From positions 11,009,157 through 11,073,156 of the forward strand of contig NC_040018.1 in the NCBI RefSeq assembly GCF_000972845.2: a stretch of 64,000 nucleotides of DNA. The letters run 5' to 3'. The position numbers were made by a program, and so were the translations under genes. The first letter of the stretch is position 1, and the number at the start of each line of letters is the position of its first letter. This document shows positions 14,006 through 29,000 of this stretch, piece after piece. The DNA is from Larimichthys crocea (taxonomy: Eukaryota > Chordata > Actinopteri > Sciaenidae). The notes beneath the pieces were generated by a model. The model saw only the letters and a list, made by a program, of their open reading frames with translations, did no database searches and was not told the DNA's origin.

Positions 14006-17000
14006 GTAAGTACTAACCTAACATTCACAAGCTCAAAAAAAGCCTCACTGTAGAGGCCTGAGTATGGGCTGTTTGTTGTGTTTACATCATGGACATTGAT
14101 CATCACGGGGTGAACTTTCCACACATGGTCCTAATGAAGATGTCAGGAAAGAGTGTCCCGTTCAGTGAGGCTTACTGCTCGTTATTTAATGTGTCATGAC
14201 TCTTAAAGTCTCAACGGAGTCAAGCTACACACAGTCCAAGCTTGACAAGTTCTCACCAGCTTTCTACTGCAGGCACAAAGTTTCTGAAACAATATACAAT
14301 CGGCTCTGTTGTGATATATGGCTGCAGCTGATGCTTCTATACGTTTTCGGTCATTTTTCTGCAGTTGAAACAAATCAGTAGTCAGTATTTAATCTACAAA
14401 AAAAACTATTTAGATAATCGATTGCTTCACATTTTCTGGTCCAGCGTGTCAGATCCAGCTCCAGATTTGATCTCTTTCTTTGCCATATACTGTATGATGA
14501 GGTTTGGTTTTATTCCTTGGATAAATAGGCAAGTTGAATATGTCTTGGACTCTATAATAAACATATTTTACCACTTTTTGATGGTTTTTAGACTGAGCTG
14601 TAAATTGACTAACTAACTGAAGGATAAGATAGATGGATAGTGACAATAATTGTCTGATGTTGAAGTTAAAGATGTTAAAATGTGAACATTGTCTGTCACC
14701 AGTTGATTACAAATTGCTTGTTTTATTTAACCTACAGAAAGAAGCACAACCTCACATGTGAGACTCTGGATTTGTTAATGTTGAGCTTTCTAGCTTGATT
14801 AAAGGATTTTATGTAAATTGACAAATTGTTTATTGATTAGGGGTTTTTCCCACTTTATAATGTTTTAGTCCTAGTTTTTGTGACCTCAGTGCTCCATACG
14901 TTCTTTTATAGCGTTGTTATCTAGCAGCAGGTTGCATCTGCATACTTATTTTTGTGATAAAATATTTGTCTGGGGACAAACAGACGTCTAAATCTAGTAC
15001 TTAATATTGGTTTAATGCTTTTATTTCTTACGTGCAAACAGAACAGGCTTCTGCGATCATAAAAATACCTTCCGAAGACGCAAGCTGCTCCCAGATAACA
15101 CGTTAAAACATAAAGTTTAGATTCTCCTCCCTCAGGTCTGGGTTGAAGATGCCGTGTGACTGAGTCTCAAAGTAATGTAAGGAGTGCTGAGGTCACAAAT
15201 AGCGCCAGATTTGTGTTGAGTAATACTGCGTGGATTGTAGCCAACAGCGCCTAGTTGTTAGTACTGTATGTGCAGTACAAAATAATTAGGAGGCAAGTTT
15301 GTGCCATTAATACACAATACAAGTCTGACTTAACTACTGCTTCAAGCAAGGGCACTCATTTTTATATAAGAGTGGAGCAAATGGTAGGTTAGATCTTTAT
15401 GGAGTGGTGCAGGTACAGTTGATGATTGCCCCATGAAGAAACAACACAGTTTGTTTCACAACCTTTGAGTTAATCATAAACTAAAGTAACCACCAACAGC
15501 ATTGGAAACGGCTTTTTGTAATTATCTCGCTCCCTCTAAAACGCAACAGAAGACAGTATGACTAAGTTTACACAGGGACACTCTTCTGTTTAAATTGTGT
15601 TGTTTGTTTAAGAATATAGCCTGAATTTCACTGTCACGTTGCCTTAAAGTGTAAAGAGTGTTGAAACCTCTGTGCTGTTGTTGCTACTTTTTTGAAAATA
15701 TGGTGGCCCAAGCCCCGCTACACCAGAACCAATACTGTGCCTCTTGAAAATCACAATTATTAAGAAAGTGTTAAGGTAAACGGAGGAAGTGGATTCATAT
15801 GCCAAGCTGTCAAGACATGTCACACTAGGCCTACTGCTTACAGCTGAAGCTCTCAGCCTACCACTCCGGGGGAAAAAATATTCCCAATTCATTATGGGCA
15901 GTCTGGCATCTCAATCATAACATGAAAGAGTGTTTTCACAAAATGATATCATAGCCATACAGCCTCTCTGCCAGCCTATTTTCTGCCAAAATGGAAAACA
16001 ATATGTTGTTTTTGAGATTGTGCTATCTTCTCGTCTTGCGGGCGGTTATCTAAATGTTCAGTGACTTGATTTGAACACTGAAGTGCCTAATATATTCTCT
16101 TCAAACTCTTAAAAGTATGTGAAAGGTTGTTTGTCCCTCTCTCTGTCCTACTCTCATTTGTTCTCCGGGTCTCTTGAACTTAAGTTGTCCTCTCCCACTC
16201 CCTCAGTCTTTTGTATGTGGAGCGCTGGGGTTAGGGATCATGATGGATTAGTGAGACGTATTGCAGCTGCAAGGGCTCCTTCTCTCAGGGCTAATGCACC
16301 CACAATGGTCTGCCGATGTGTAAAGGAAAAATCTCATGTGCAAGCGTTTAGTCATTAAAATATTTGAACTGAACTTGTGCAAATTTGTTTGCAGTTGTCA
16401 TGTCTTCACAATCAGTATGATTGAATAGAGGCAGTCAGTGCCAACATCAGGAAGGAGGGTTTGTGAATGTAAATTGAAAGATACTCATAATAGGAGAAGC
16501 AGGCAGATTCAAGGGAGTGTTTTGTAAGTGTAACAGTGCCCAAAGGTCAGGAAAATTCCTCATACAAGGATCTGTTTTGGGATATTCACTCTTTTGTTCT
16601 CTATCTACTGTTGATCTGTACCTTTTTGCTTCAGAAAATAGCACATGTTTTACCAAACAAATCATATGAAAACATTGCAGTGGACTTGTACCTATAGCTC
16701 ACAGGGGCTTGTGTTTTGGCACCTGCAATGGAAACAGCCCACTCGGAGAAAAGCAGATGAGAGAAAAGACGAGGCCCCTCAGCCAGTAACAAAGCAAACA
16801 CTCCTTATGAAGGTATGTAGTTTACCTGCCACTCAGTCTCCGCACAGGTTTCGTTTTTGCTATGCTGTCTGCTTTTTTTTGTGGGAGCATGGGGGGGGGG
16901 GGGGGGTGGTATTGCAGCTTACATCTCAGTTGTGTTAGGTCCTTTCATAGCATGAACAAGGTTGAGACTTAGTGGGGAAAAGGAGGGGTGGCGTCAGGGG

Positions 17001-20000
17001 TCTTGCACTCTGCTGGTGGAGCTTGCCGGCCTCACCATTGGTGCCCTCAATCCATTTTTAACTGAATGATACTTTTGTTCTTGGTCAGCAGAGGTGAAAG
17101 GAGCCAGTCAGTGGTTCCCAATCCCAAACAGGATGACTTGTGGATGGGAGAATATTAACGTTCTCTCCCCCTCTCAGAGCCCCCAACCCTGTCCTCCACT
17201 TATATACAGGTCCCCCTCCTCCTTCACACAGCGTCTAACTACTAATGATTGCAGGTTTTCTGAATCTTGTGCCCAGTGTTCACATTACCCCCAAGCTGAG
17301 TTTGGTAGGAATTTAAACTTTTAGGCGTGTGACTTAAATGGTTTGTTTGTTAAGTCTTTGTAATGTTTAATAGTGTTAAATCTAAGTGTACTTTTAACCC
17401 TGTCTGATTGCTCAGAGGATAGACTGTGATCTTGTCTGTCTCTTTCAAAGACAGACAAGTTGGAGATGGTTCAAGGTAGCTTCAAAAGATGTAAAGAGTT
17501 TTCAAAATGATGGCCAGATCTTTGGATGTTGATGTTAAATCATGGCAAATATGATTTATGTGCAATGTTTGTCACATCTAGGACCACATATCTGTGGGTA
17601 ATCCTAGTTGGCGTGCATTCAGGTGGACTATGAAGAGCTCAAAGTGTAATAGGCCTAGACTGGAGAAGAAGGAAGGGGTGTTAATTTTTGCATCCCACCA
17701 TTCGTCCATGAAATAACTGAGCTGATCCTCCCATTTGTTTCTGTTATTAATGAGGTGTGTGAAGATAAGGCAGCTTTTAAATGTCCTCTGTAGCAAATAG
17801 TGTACCTATTTAATGTGCATGGCATTAGCTTTTAAACACTGACTGCACAGAGTGTGCTGCAGCATTAGTGTAATGTAACTTTTAGCACTCAGTGATGATG
17901 AAACCTTTTTTGGGACACATTTCATAAAACAGGGAAATAATTAGGGGTCAAATTTCAGTCCTGATCAAAGATAATAAGTATTTTATTGTTATCTGAAGCG
18001 CTGTTTCCTTATTAGTACAGATTCAATATTAAAATATTTGAGCACTCTCAGCTGTCCTTTAACACCATTGGCTGTGCAGTGAATGCAGCAGCTGTCAGTG
18101 TACACTGAATTCATTCACCTGTAGTACTGCCGTGCAGTCTGAGGTATCTGACAGAGCTCACAGCCCAGCGTACAGGCTTGTACTTATATTCCTCAGTAAA
18201 AAAAAATCAAGGTAAAAAGACATTACCGGTTGCAGACACATGTGAAATGAAAGGCGTTACACAGTGTAGGCAGCTGTATCGGTTAAAATGAATGCGCCTG
18301 TTCCACCACACACTTACCTACAGTGTGACACAGACCCATTTTCATGTTTGTTTGCACATCTCTGAGTCTTCATTTCCCACTGTAAGAACACAGATGAAAA
18401 ATCTAGGGCAGCAAATCATTTTTGCATTATCGATTAATCCTTACACGTTTCCAGGTTAATTGTTAATTAAATGAATGTAGTGGAAAATGTCCATCACAGT
18501 TTCCAATAATTTTAAGATTTTATATTAAATATTAGATATATTAAATATATCTTTTAAAAAATCACTCAAATGATTGATGGATTATCAAATAATTTTCTGC
18601 TACTTTGATTTGTACTAAAACTTGCAGATTCCCTTTTTTAAACATGGTAGCAACATTATGAAAAATAAAAAAATATTAGTGTGCCTCACATCTGACCACA
18701 TAAAAAAACCTGAACCTTCTTACTGACCGTGTGATCAACCTGAGTGGCCTCACTGTCCGGTACCAACAGAGTTACATTACGCCTTGATTCTGCCAGGCAC
18801 AGCTCTACGATGTGGTGTCCGCGATGCTGTTTTGGTCCGTCCTGCAGCTGCACCTGCGGTCTACATCAAAAATAGTACATGTACTCTCTGCGGATCAGAG
18901 TGGAGATCCACTTCTGGGATGCTTCGCTTTCATTGTCTAGAGCAACTGCGATCAATTCCTGCGACCACACCACAGCCAAAAATGGTGCATTCAAGCAGTT
19001 GACAATTTGACAGAGAGACAGAGATTTGAGAGTGAAAATTCCATCATAATTAATTATTACCTGTCAATAGAAACATATTTAATAGCATTTAATCTCCAAA
19101 CTTTTCACTTTTCATGTCCACACGAAGCAGATGAATTATTTTTACCTCCTTGTTGACACTTCCACTTCCCCCATATCATTAGCTGCTGCTCCTCCTAAAT
19201 CCAGCTAGACAATAAGGTCATGCATGTGAGCTTAAGGACAAGACTATTAGACAATAGCTAATTGTTATGCACACTCTAATAGGTCTAATAACGATAGTCT
19301 ACATGTGGTTATCGACAGTGTTGCATGTGAATTACCTGGCATTACAGTATGTCGCCCTTATATTACGTCTCTAATACATGTGCTGCATGTTTTCCTTTCA
19401 TTACAGGAGGTTTTTACTATCCAGTGTGGGATGGTGTTAGATGGGTGAATGCAGTGTCCCGTTTCCACAAGGTGTTGTACTATATTATGGCTGAAACGTT
19501 GGATTTTTAGTTTTATCAGACCACGGTATCTTTGTTCAAAGCATGTGCCTTTTTTCCAGGAGTGCGCTTGTTTTGTCCACTCTGCCACACAGGCTTGATT
19601 TGTGAAGTGATTTTGTCCCTCCAGTGAAAACCTCCCATAGGAGCCAGTGACCTCTCTGTAGTCATGTCACTGCAGTTTCTGACATCTTGGCTCCAAACTC
19701 AATTAAGTGTCTTCTTTCTTGCTTAATTTGGTCAGGCCAGTCTTTTCCTTTGAATTATGAAGGCTATTGCACTCTTAGAGACCGTTGTTACAGTTCCCCA
19801 ACAAACTCTTTTTGTCAGCGCCAGTGCAACAGTAGTTATTAAGTGTAAATATTTAATAATAACTACACTCGCTGCACAACCTAGTTTGTGTGGTTATTTA
19901 GTGACTCACAAATCTGTAGCCCTCTTGGTAAACATAATATAACTGGGGCAAATACTAACTTACAAACAGCAAGTGCAGCTGGCTGCAGATCTGTGCTTCA

Positions 20001-23000
20001 TTTCTCTGTGTGTTGTCTTTTGTGCAGGGTAATATGGTCACGTTTTATAGTTAAATAACCTGAATGGGCCACAGATCAGGATTGCCAAGTAGTGTATGCA
20101 TCTTGAGAGAAAATGTGTAGTTTCTTGTTTGCAGATCAGTTAAAAAAAAAATAAAAACAAAACATTATTTTGTAAATTTTTATGGCATATTGTTCAGAGA
20201 TGCAGCAGATGTAGACATGCATTCCAGCAGGGCAGAAACACAACAGTTCAGAAAAGACTTAACAACAGATTTATATGGCCCAGTGTGTGCACTATTCATT
20301 GCATTCATTCTGAGCACATTAACTATAATAATAATGATAATAGAAATAATAATAATAATCATCGAGTGGCATTAGCCCCAGGAAACGCGATTTATTTATT
20401 GTTCCCTAACATTAGGTTACTAACCCCATTAGTAAACTAGTAAAGTGATGTCTCTTAGGCTATTGCAAACTATGACTTTACTCTGTACTTAGAGTTATAC
20501 ACCTAATTTAATCAAATATATAATTTCAAGCCATAATGATTTTTTTTTTTTTTTTTTTGATCAACAGATTATTTTTAAAGTAACTTTTCAAACTGTCATG
20601 TCTGTTTCCAGCCTCTCAGTTCTGAGGATGTGGTGCATTTCTTTATCGAATGGGATAGTAATCTAATTATCTTTGGTGATTTTAAAGATGTGTTGTTGGG
20701 CTTAAGAAACTTTTGATGGTGAAAATTGTGATTTTTTTAATTTTTTATAGACCAAACAAAAAACCCCTAATGAATATAAAATACTAAAATAATTACAAAT
20801 AACAAATTATTTAGGAATGAAGATTATTTAGCTACTACGCTTGAACCAACACATTTACTTCAAAGAGGAGAATAGAGGAACTATGTAGATACGATAAGAC
20901 TATTTAGAAGCAACATTTCAATTCATCACATTGTACACAGTGTGCTAGTGCTTAAAAAACATTTGATACATAGTATTTCTATGTAAGATGAAACATTTAA
21001 ATGATATTTTTAAAGGAGTTTAAGCTTAGCAGCCACATTTTCCTTCTCTCAGAGCGTATCTGCTATGTTTCTCAGCTTCTCTGCTTCCTTTCTGCTAAGA
21101 TGAAGCCAAAAGGCACATGGGATAGAAATTTACTGATACCTGTTTGTAGAAGCGTTTAGGCTTGTCACCATTTATCACAGCTGCATTTTTAGTGTCCCCT
21201 TCGATCTGTCTTTAGCAGGGATGGGCCAGGGCCTTGATGAGTAAAGCAGCCAGACACAGAGGGTGGGAGGAAGTGTGATAGAGTCATGCAGGCCTCCCAT
21301 ACTCCCCAGCCCTGCATGTGGTTCGAAACCAGTCAACAGTCCGTGGAAGATTTAGTCAAATGGTTTAAAATGTGGTTAGGGATGTATCCATCTGACCACC
21401 AGTGGTGGCAGACTTGCAGCAGTGGTTGCAGAACACCACCAAGAGATGTTGTAAGGGTTGGAGAAGAAAAAAAAAGATAAGGAGTGGGTGAATGTTGATG
21501 GAAGTGTTGTTGTATCTGCACTGTCTATACGGTAATTGGATAACCAGGTAAGTGGAGATGGGACATAGGTCGCAGGGATGATGAGGGTTCTGTCAGGGCC
21601 CGCCTTTTAAGGCTTCTGTGCGCCTGTGTGTGTGCATGCGTGTCTGTGTATGTGTGTGTAGTTGGGACTGCAGAGGAAGGGCAATATGATCCTTGTAGGA
21701 TTCAGGGGCCCACACACAAGGTCCTAGAGAGATCTGGCAGTGAAATTCAAGATGGCCAGTTGGAGAGTAAAAGAGGAGGGGACCGGGGGGGGGGGGCTGC
21801 TTCATTTGTGAATCCCGGATGTTTTTTCAGTTGTGATATGTGCTGTCTCTTTACATCTGGTGGTGTTTCTTTGAAGCAGGTTGGTGGATTTCTAATCTTG
21901 ATTAAGGATCCAGAGCTGAGTTTGCTCTCATTGTATATGTCTCCTCTATAGTCTTTTGTCTCCCTTTTTTATTGTGACAATCCTTACTTATCCGTACTTT
22001 TCACATGCAGTTGAAGACACCACACTGCTTTCCTAAAATAACACATTTTCAGTAGCAGGCATGAATCAGTGTGGGTTTTTTAAATTACCATTATGAATAT
22101 GTAAACACATATACTCATATTAGCTCTGGTGGGGAAGCAAATCAAGTCCTGTGTGCATATTTTTCATGCTGCTACATGCCTATCTTTACTTGAAGTTGGT
22201 TTGAAAAATGAAGATCCCTGGGGCTAAAGACAAGGGCTTTTTCAAGGTTTTCCTTTCCTTTTTTTGAGGTTATACTCGTGCAGGCACAGTCAGAAGACAT
22301 AAAACTGTCATAAAAGATAGGTGACACAACTTCCCGGTGGTTTGTATCGCTAGTTTACGGTTACAGTCAATAACCTCATCATGTCAGAATCTTAACAACA
22401 TGTTGAAACAGTTGATAAAATGAGGCATTCTTATACAGATGATTTCATTTTGAGACATTTGGGGATTGAGTCTCTTTTAATATGAGAAAAAAAATCTACA
22501 TTTTTTTCCAAGTAATGGGTACAAAGGGCTTCAAAGAAACAAAGGACACGGCAGTGAAAAGCATTTAACTAAATATTTAAACCACAGGCAAACAAAACAG
22601 GCAAAGAATAAGAACAAAATCGGAGCAAGTAAGCGTTGATGAAATGCCTTTGAGAATAATAAGGCCTTGAACATGAACAAAAGTTATCTGTTGTTGGAAA
22701 CAGCTTGAAACAACAAAACGTTTTTTTTTTTATGAAAATATATAAAACAGATGGCATCATAACTTAAATCTGTCTCCTGTGATCTAGTCTTCCTATAAAG
22801 AGCATAAAGACAAAGCAAATTTGATTTTGAATTCTAACTGATTTTTGGTTTTCCACAGTGACCTGAGCATGAACAACATCACTGAGCTTCCAGCATACGT
22901 GTTCAAGAACTTCCCCTACCTGGAAGAACTGTGAGTACATATTCCCTTTTTTTCCTGCGTTAATGATGCATTTACTCTGCACAATGACTCCAGGGCCAGG

Positions 23001-26000
23001 CTTTATGATATGCACCTGGATATTTGAGTTTGTACTGCAAAGCACACAGTATGGGTGCACAGCATGCCCTTCTTCCCAGCTGAAGAAGATAAGCGCAGCA
23101 TTACGTGAGGCTACGAATCACTCAGCGTTCATGAGTTGAACAAGGGCAGTTCTAAAAGGTGCAGCAAAGCTCAATTAAAAAAGGTGAGGTTAGACAACAT
23201 GTATTGAAGCTCCAGTCATGTGACATCCTGTGTGGATTTTTTTTTTTTGCTTTTAAGGGATTATCAGGGTGGCAACAGCACATCTATGCTCTGGGGCTTT
23301 GTTGAGTGGCGTACATCTAATCTCAGTGGGTGTTTGTTATTTCTTCACTCTTTAAATAGTCCGCTGTCTGGCTCGGCGCTGCTGGGAGTCAGAGATAAAA
23401 TCTGTCTACCTGATATCAGGTAACATGCAGCCCAGTGAGTGAACATACTCCAGCAGTTCCAGCTCCACTTGGCCTTTGGTGGGCATGTTTTTTCAGCTCT
23501 CGTGCATCTTTCAACCGGCCGAGTCTTCACCCGCTTCTTTTCCATGCACCACTCCAATCCGCTTTGTCAAAAGGCAATTTACTTTTCATCGCATTGTGTG
23601 GAGGAATGCAAGGCAGGAAGGAAGAGGGCAAAACAATAGTTTCCATGGCAACAAGGGTAACCCCCCCCCCCACAAAAAAAAAAACAGTCTTGCTGCTACT
23701 TCTTGTCTTAGATCGTCATAATGGATGGACTCTCGCCGGGGGTTTGAAGAAGGGTATTTTGATTGACATGTGCCTGTAGTTCATATGTGTGTTTGTTTAA
23801 CCTTTCTGTCAGGGAAACAAATCTGCAGGCTTGTCTCAGGGAACTTTGGTGGATGACTTTTTTGCTGTAGGGCTGTGGCAATGTCAGTGAACCAGAGCAT
23901 GGGCCCTGAGGGCAGAGACAGGGAGGGAAAGAGTTGACAGAGAAACAGAACAGGGGAGAGAAAAGCGGGCCATCCTCGTACAGGACAGGAGCGGAGACGA
24001 GGGAGCAATATTCCCTCCTTCGTAGTCACGCAATCTCCCCTGCACTCTTTCTTTCTTGCCAAAAGCAGCACAAAGCTCAACAGACGTGATGACAGGTATT
24101 TTCTGTCTTCTTTGCAGTTTGTTTATATTCGTGAAAATAAGCTGTGATTCATAGGCACTCTATATGCAGTACTGACAGTTGTTATGGTAATGATACCTTG
24201 GTCAGTGGTGCATATGTTTCCTTTTTTAAAAACAAAAAATTTTAGTGTCAGTTTTGTATTTTCATGTCTATTTTTCACGTTATTGCATCTATTTGAATGA
24301 GACGAGACGAGATGCTTTAAATAAAGTTTTCCTCGATATTTTCAACTGTGTATCAATCCGACTGAATGATATTTTATAAAATCCATATCAATGTAATTTA
24401 TCCTTTCCCCCGATAACAATAATGCAACAGTAACTATATTCAAGTACAGCAGTGCATCCTATTTTAGTGTTGGCTCACATCTGATGATGATCAGTTGAAG
24501 AGAAACTAGTGTTTTTTGTTTGTTTTCATTGCACTGCATCACAGATTCTTCACATATTACACACACCACTGAACCCCACCCCCACTCCTCCATGTTGTGT
24601 TTTGAGGGTGTAGTAACTCTTAAAGGATTTTGTACTTATGGTCTGGACTATGGGCTTATTGGTTTGTTTTAGTTATTCTCGAAGGTATAATGAACATAAT
24701 GAGAAATAATGATTATTATAGTTAAGAATTAAGAAGAGGGAGGAGACGCTGGTTCTGCAAGGGTTCTCCCCCCCCCTTCTGTATTCTCACTTCAGAATCT
24801 TCTTTAAACTATAATGTTCAATGTTACGTGACATAGTTTAGTTTCTAAGAAGTCATGCTATGTTTTAGTTGTGTGTGGTGCATGGCTCCAAATACTACAA
24901 TATCCAAGAACCTCGGTCACTGTTACCATGAAGAGTCATAGGCATCAGAGCTATAGCAAATTTTAAATACTTTGCTGTTACGGTAAGAAAAGAGGGCCAT
25001 AGCTGTTGATATGAACCCAAAAAGAGCAGCGAATCCAAAGAATTTGATTTAAAATGTAGGCTGTAAAAGCATAATTTTAGCTTGTAGTGCTACAAGCTAC
25101 AAACTTGGCACACTGGGAGCCAAAGTTAACCGCTCCTACATGCTTGTACGATCACTCCACGTTTATCAAAGAACTACATATTTTAATTTCTCACATACTT
25201 GTTAATCTTTTGTACTGATAAGTAAGTTTCATACTGATCCAAACCACCTTACAAGAGCTCTAATTGTAACCCACACAACACTGAATGTGACTTACTTTTG
25301 GAACGACAAGCACCTGAAATAGCTTCTCCCACTTCACATCTCTATTATAATTACATGATTGTTGGAATTTGTTATGTGAACATGTTCATTACCAGCATGA
25401 GCATAGGAAATGAAGTCACAGGCTTAGCATATCAACCACAGCTACCTATACCAACAGTGGTACAAAAAGGTGTGTATTGTACATGTGGGAGCATGTTGTG
25501 GGGGAGGGGTGCTTGTTTAGGTTTTGCCTGTATTGTTACAACAAAATTGTTTCAGTGGTAAACTTAGCAGATCATGTTTGGAGTTCTTTACTGCAGTCAG
25601 AGTTCACTGCAGAGCTCCTTGTGAATTTGCTATTGACAAAGGTAGACCTGTGGGAGTGGTGTTGCACAAGGAGAGGATTTAGCCTTTCCTCAATGAGATT
25701 TAGCACATTCTTCTGTCCTCATTGAAGCCTGGGGGGACATGTACTGAATTTACTGAAAGATGCAAGGGGAAGAGAAGCTCTTTGTGTTGTGAAACCTAAA
25801 GGATATCTGATTTGTCAAATCATGTTTGTATGTGGTTCAGGGTAGTGTAAGTTCTAAAGGAGAAAAAGGTCCAGGATGAGTCCACCATGTTGCACCTTCA
25901 TGTTGCTACAGTTGCCCTGAATGGATAAACCAAACACTGACTTTAGATATACCATTTGGAATTTCAGCGTGTTTCACGCCCACTGTAGTTTCTCCTCCGC

Positions 26001-29000
26001 GCATAGAACAGGAGGTTGAGGGTAGGGGGTTGCAGTCTACAAGAAGCCATTAAATCCATCTCACTGTTCCTTGAAGTCATATTGAAACAGCCACATTGGT
26101 CACTCTGCTGGTAATGAACAAGAACCAGTCATCAGCCACAGACAAGATTTGTATCATTTTGAATTTGTCCATGTGTGGCAAAGTGTATTGTAGCCATGAC
26201 TCTTAACTGTAGATTAAAGTCTTGAAATTAAAATCGGATTTCAAAACGCTGTCTAAAGACGTCCACTTGACAAATTGTGGCTCAGTAGAGGCACAAATGT
26301 TCACATTAATTGGTTTATTTGGTGGTATTCTGAATTTCTGTTTTGGAAATTGTTCATTGGGTTTGTCTCAAAGTCGAGTCAAGCTGAATTGACAGCCCTT
26401 TTATAATACTGGTGAGTATTCACACCTTAATATGACAGCTTTGGTCAACCACAATAAATCAAGCAGTTAATAGGGCCCATAATTAGGCAAAACTTTCATC
26501 TAATGTGCTCAGAGCAGTTTGTCTATTATTTGATTAAGCCTTTGATTAATACCTATTATTATTTTTCACTGAATAGAAATCAGTTCAGTAAATCTTACTC
26601 ACATGCTCACCTGTCAAGCTCTTTGAAGCTTTCAGTTGTCTTAAAGTGTAACTACAACCCCAAATTCTGCTAGCTCCCTCTCTCCCAAGTTTAAAAACTG
26701 CAGCAGATGATTGCAGAGGACAATCACTACAGGAGGCATGGCCTTGTGGCTACATAGTGTGTGATGCTGGGGGGGAACGCTGACAAGAATGACCAGTGTT
26801 GCCAACTTGGCGACTTCATCTTTTATTACATTATGTCAGTTTCTGGGCTATATTAAACAGTTTAAAAAAAAATAATTTTAACGTTTGTCTAACCAGCAGT
26901 GTAAAAACCTGAAATTTAAGAAAAAAAAAATTGATAAAAGCAGCAAACTCTTACCGTTTGTAAAGCAGAATACAGATGTGGGAAGACCTAAACTATTTAT
27001 CCTTCCCTGGCCAGTTCAACATACACACACACAGAACAGTGTCAGTGAACACATGCAAGACATGTGGGAAATCTCATCAGCCAAAGCAATGTCTAAAATA
27101 TGGAGTATCTTGCTTCAAGTGTAGAAAGCAGAACCATGATGCAAAGATGTGAGGCAAAGCGCAGCATGGAAAGATAGTGCATGATGTAAATTCAGAAATA
27201 GATGTACTGTTTATTAAAACAGATCAGCTAGACAATTGCACTTATAGGTCCTGGTCCTCTTGGACAAATGTTGACTATATTTCTGTCAAGTTGGACACGG
27301 GGGCAGAGGCTAATCTCCTGTCATTCATGCTGTATAAATCCATGAAGAGATAATCCAAGTGTGAAAGAAGGGCACAACTACAAATACAGCACACAAGTAC
27401 AGTGCTGGTGACATATGGAGGAACACCCTTAAGCACTCCACACCCAAGGCAAGTCTACCATTTTATGTAAGGCACTCATCCATACCTATCCTAAGGAGAC
27501 AGGCATGTGAAGACCTGCTCCTAGTGAAAAGAGTGGACATTGACACAGTGAAAGTGAAACATCCTGGAACAAAAGAGGAGTTGATAGCTCAGCACCTAGC
27601 TGTCTTTGAAGGTTTAGGGGAGGTTTTGGGATCATATCACATCCTTACAGACCCTAGGGCTACTACAGTCATACATGGCTGCACAAAAATACCACTGACA
27701 GTAATGGACAGACTTAAACCAACTCTTGACAACCTGTTACAAGCTGATTTAATTGCTCAGATGACTGAACCAACACCATTGGTAAAATATCCTTATGGTC
27801 ACAAAAAATAAAGATGAAGAAATGATGGGTTTCCATGGACCGCAGTAATTTGAACAACAGCATTACTTTCCTTCAACAGATGACATTTTGTGCAAACTTG
27901 TTTGTAAGAAGATATTCACAGTACTAGATGAAAAAGATAGCTATTGGTTAGACAAGGAGTCATATTTACTACGCAGACTAAAGACACCATGGGGGAGGTA
28001 TCGGTTCAAGTGGCCACTGTTTGGAATCAAGTCAACAAGTAGTCTTACAGCAGCGAAACCTGCAAAAAATGCAAACATGAAATGATAAAGTATCTGGCAC
28101 AGTACATCCTTGGTGAGGCCACCATAACTGCACCACTGAGGTAGCTACTATGGGACAGAGTGTGGCAATGGCAACATGAACATGATGAGGCAGTCACAAA
28201 ACTGATAGATGACCTCATGCTCTTATGCTTAGGTTCCACCCAAAGAAACAACTCATCATGCAGGCCAACATGTCCAAAGATTGCCTGGAGGAGTGTTTCT
28301 TGCAAGAGGACCACCTGATACCCTATCCATCAAGAGCACTGACAGAGACCCAAAAGAATTATGCACTAATAGAGAAGAAAGTAAAGATAAAGCATTGGCA
28401 AACAACCTGAGAAAGCCATTGGTAACAGCACTTTCCAAGACTGAGAGAGAGTGCTACTTCAGCTACAGAGTCATGACTTAAATGTCACATACACACTGGA
28501 TACTTGTTGACCATGGACACACTCTCATGAGCTGTCATACAAGAACAACACACAACAGCAGAGTACATCATGGACCAGAATCATGGACCAGAAAGTTGTC
28601 TTTGCTTTAGAGCCAACAGATGCATTGAGTACAGACACTAGAACAGCTCTGGGGCGAAGCAAATAAAGATGAAACACAGCAGCTGTTGCAAGACACACAC
28701 AGACATGGTTGGCCCCAACACAGGAAACAGGTAGACACATGACTGACACAATATTGGCCCATCACACACACTGGCAGTGAGAGAGGGAGTAATATACGCA
28801 TAAGATAATCCTGGCTTGTCCACAAAGAGATGAGAAAAGAAATGGTACATATAGCTCTTTAAGGGGTGGACTAAAGCACTATCCAGGAAACTGGTATTGG
28901 CCAGAAATGGCAGGAGACTTGAGGAACATGCCAGCAGCTCCAGTCCAGAAACCAGAGGAAGCTCAGTCTTTTCTGCTGATGGTAGATTACTTACTCAAAA

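Larger units (their letters stand above)
14006..22858 (+). other. lgr4: lgr4 intron 1
   Basis: About 8.85 kb with no further exon. It holds a repeat copy near 18.4 kb, poly-G near 16,889, poly-T near 20,540, a small inverted repeat at 17,431-17,459 and another G-run near 21,785. First introns often carry enhancers, but no specific site can be supported here. Confidence 0.8.

Noticed and set aside
18784..19002. 72-codon open frame with several Cys in lgr4 intron 1
   Set aside because: No homology recognised, no splice context, and adjacent to repeat DNA; possibly a fragment of a DNA transposon, but not supportable.
23435..23779. Overlapping open frames of 66-114 codons in lgr4 intron 2
   Set aside because: Three frames are open together over low-complexity C- and A-runs, and none resembles a known protein.
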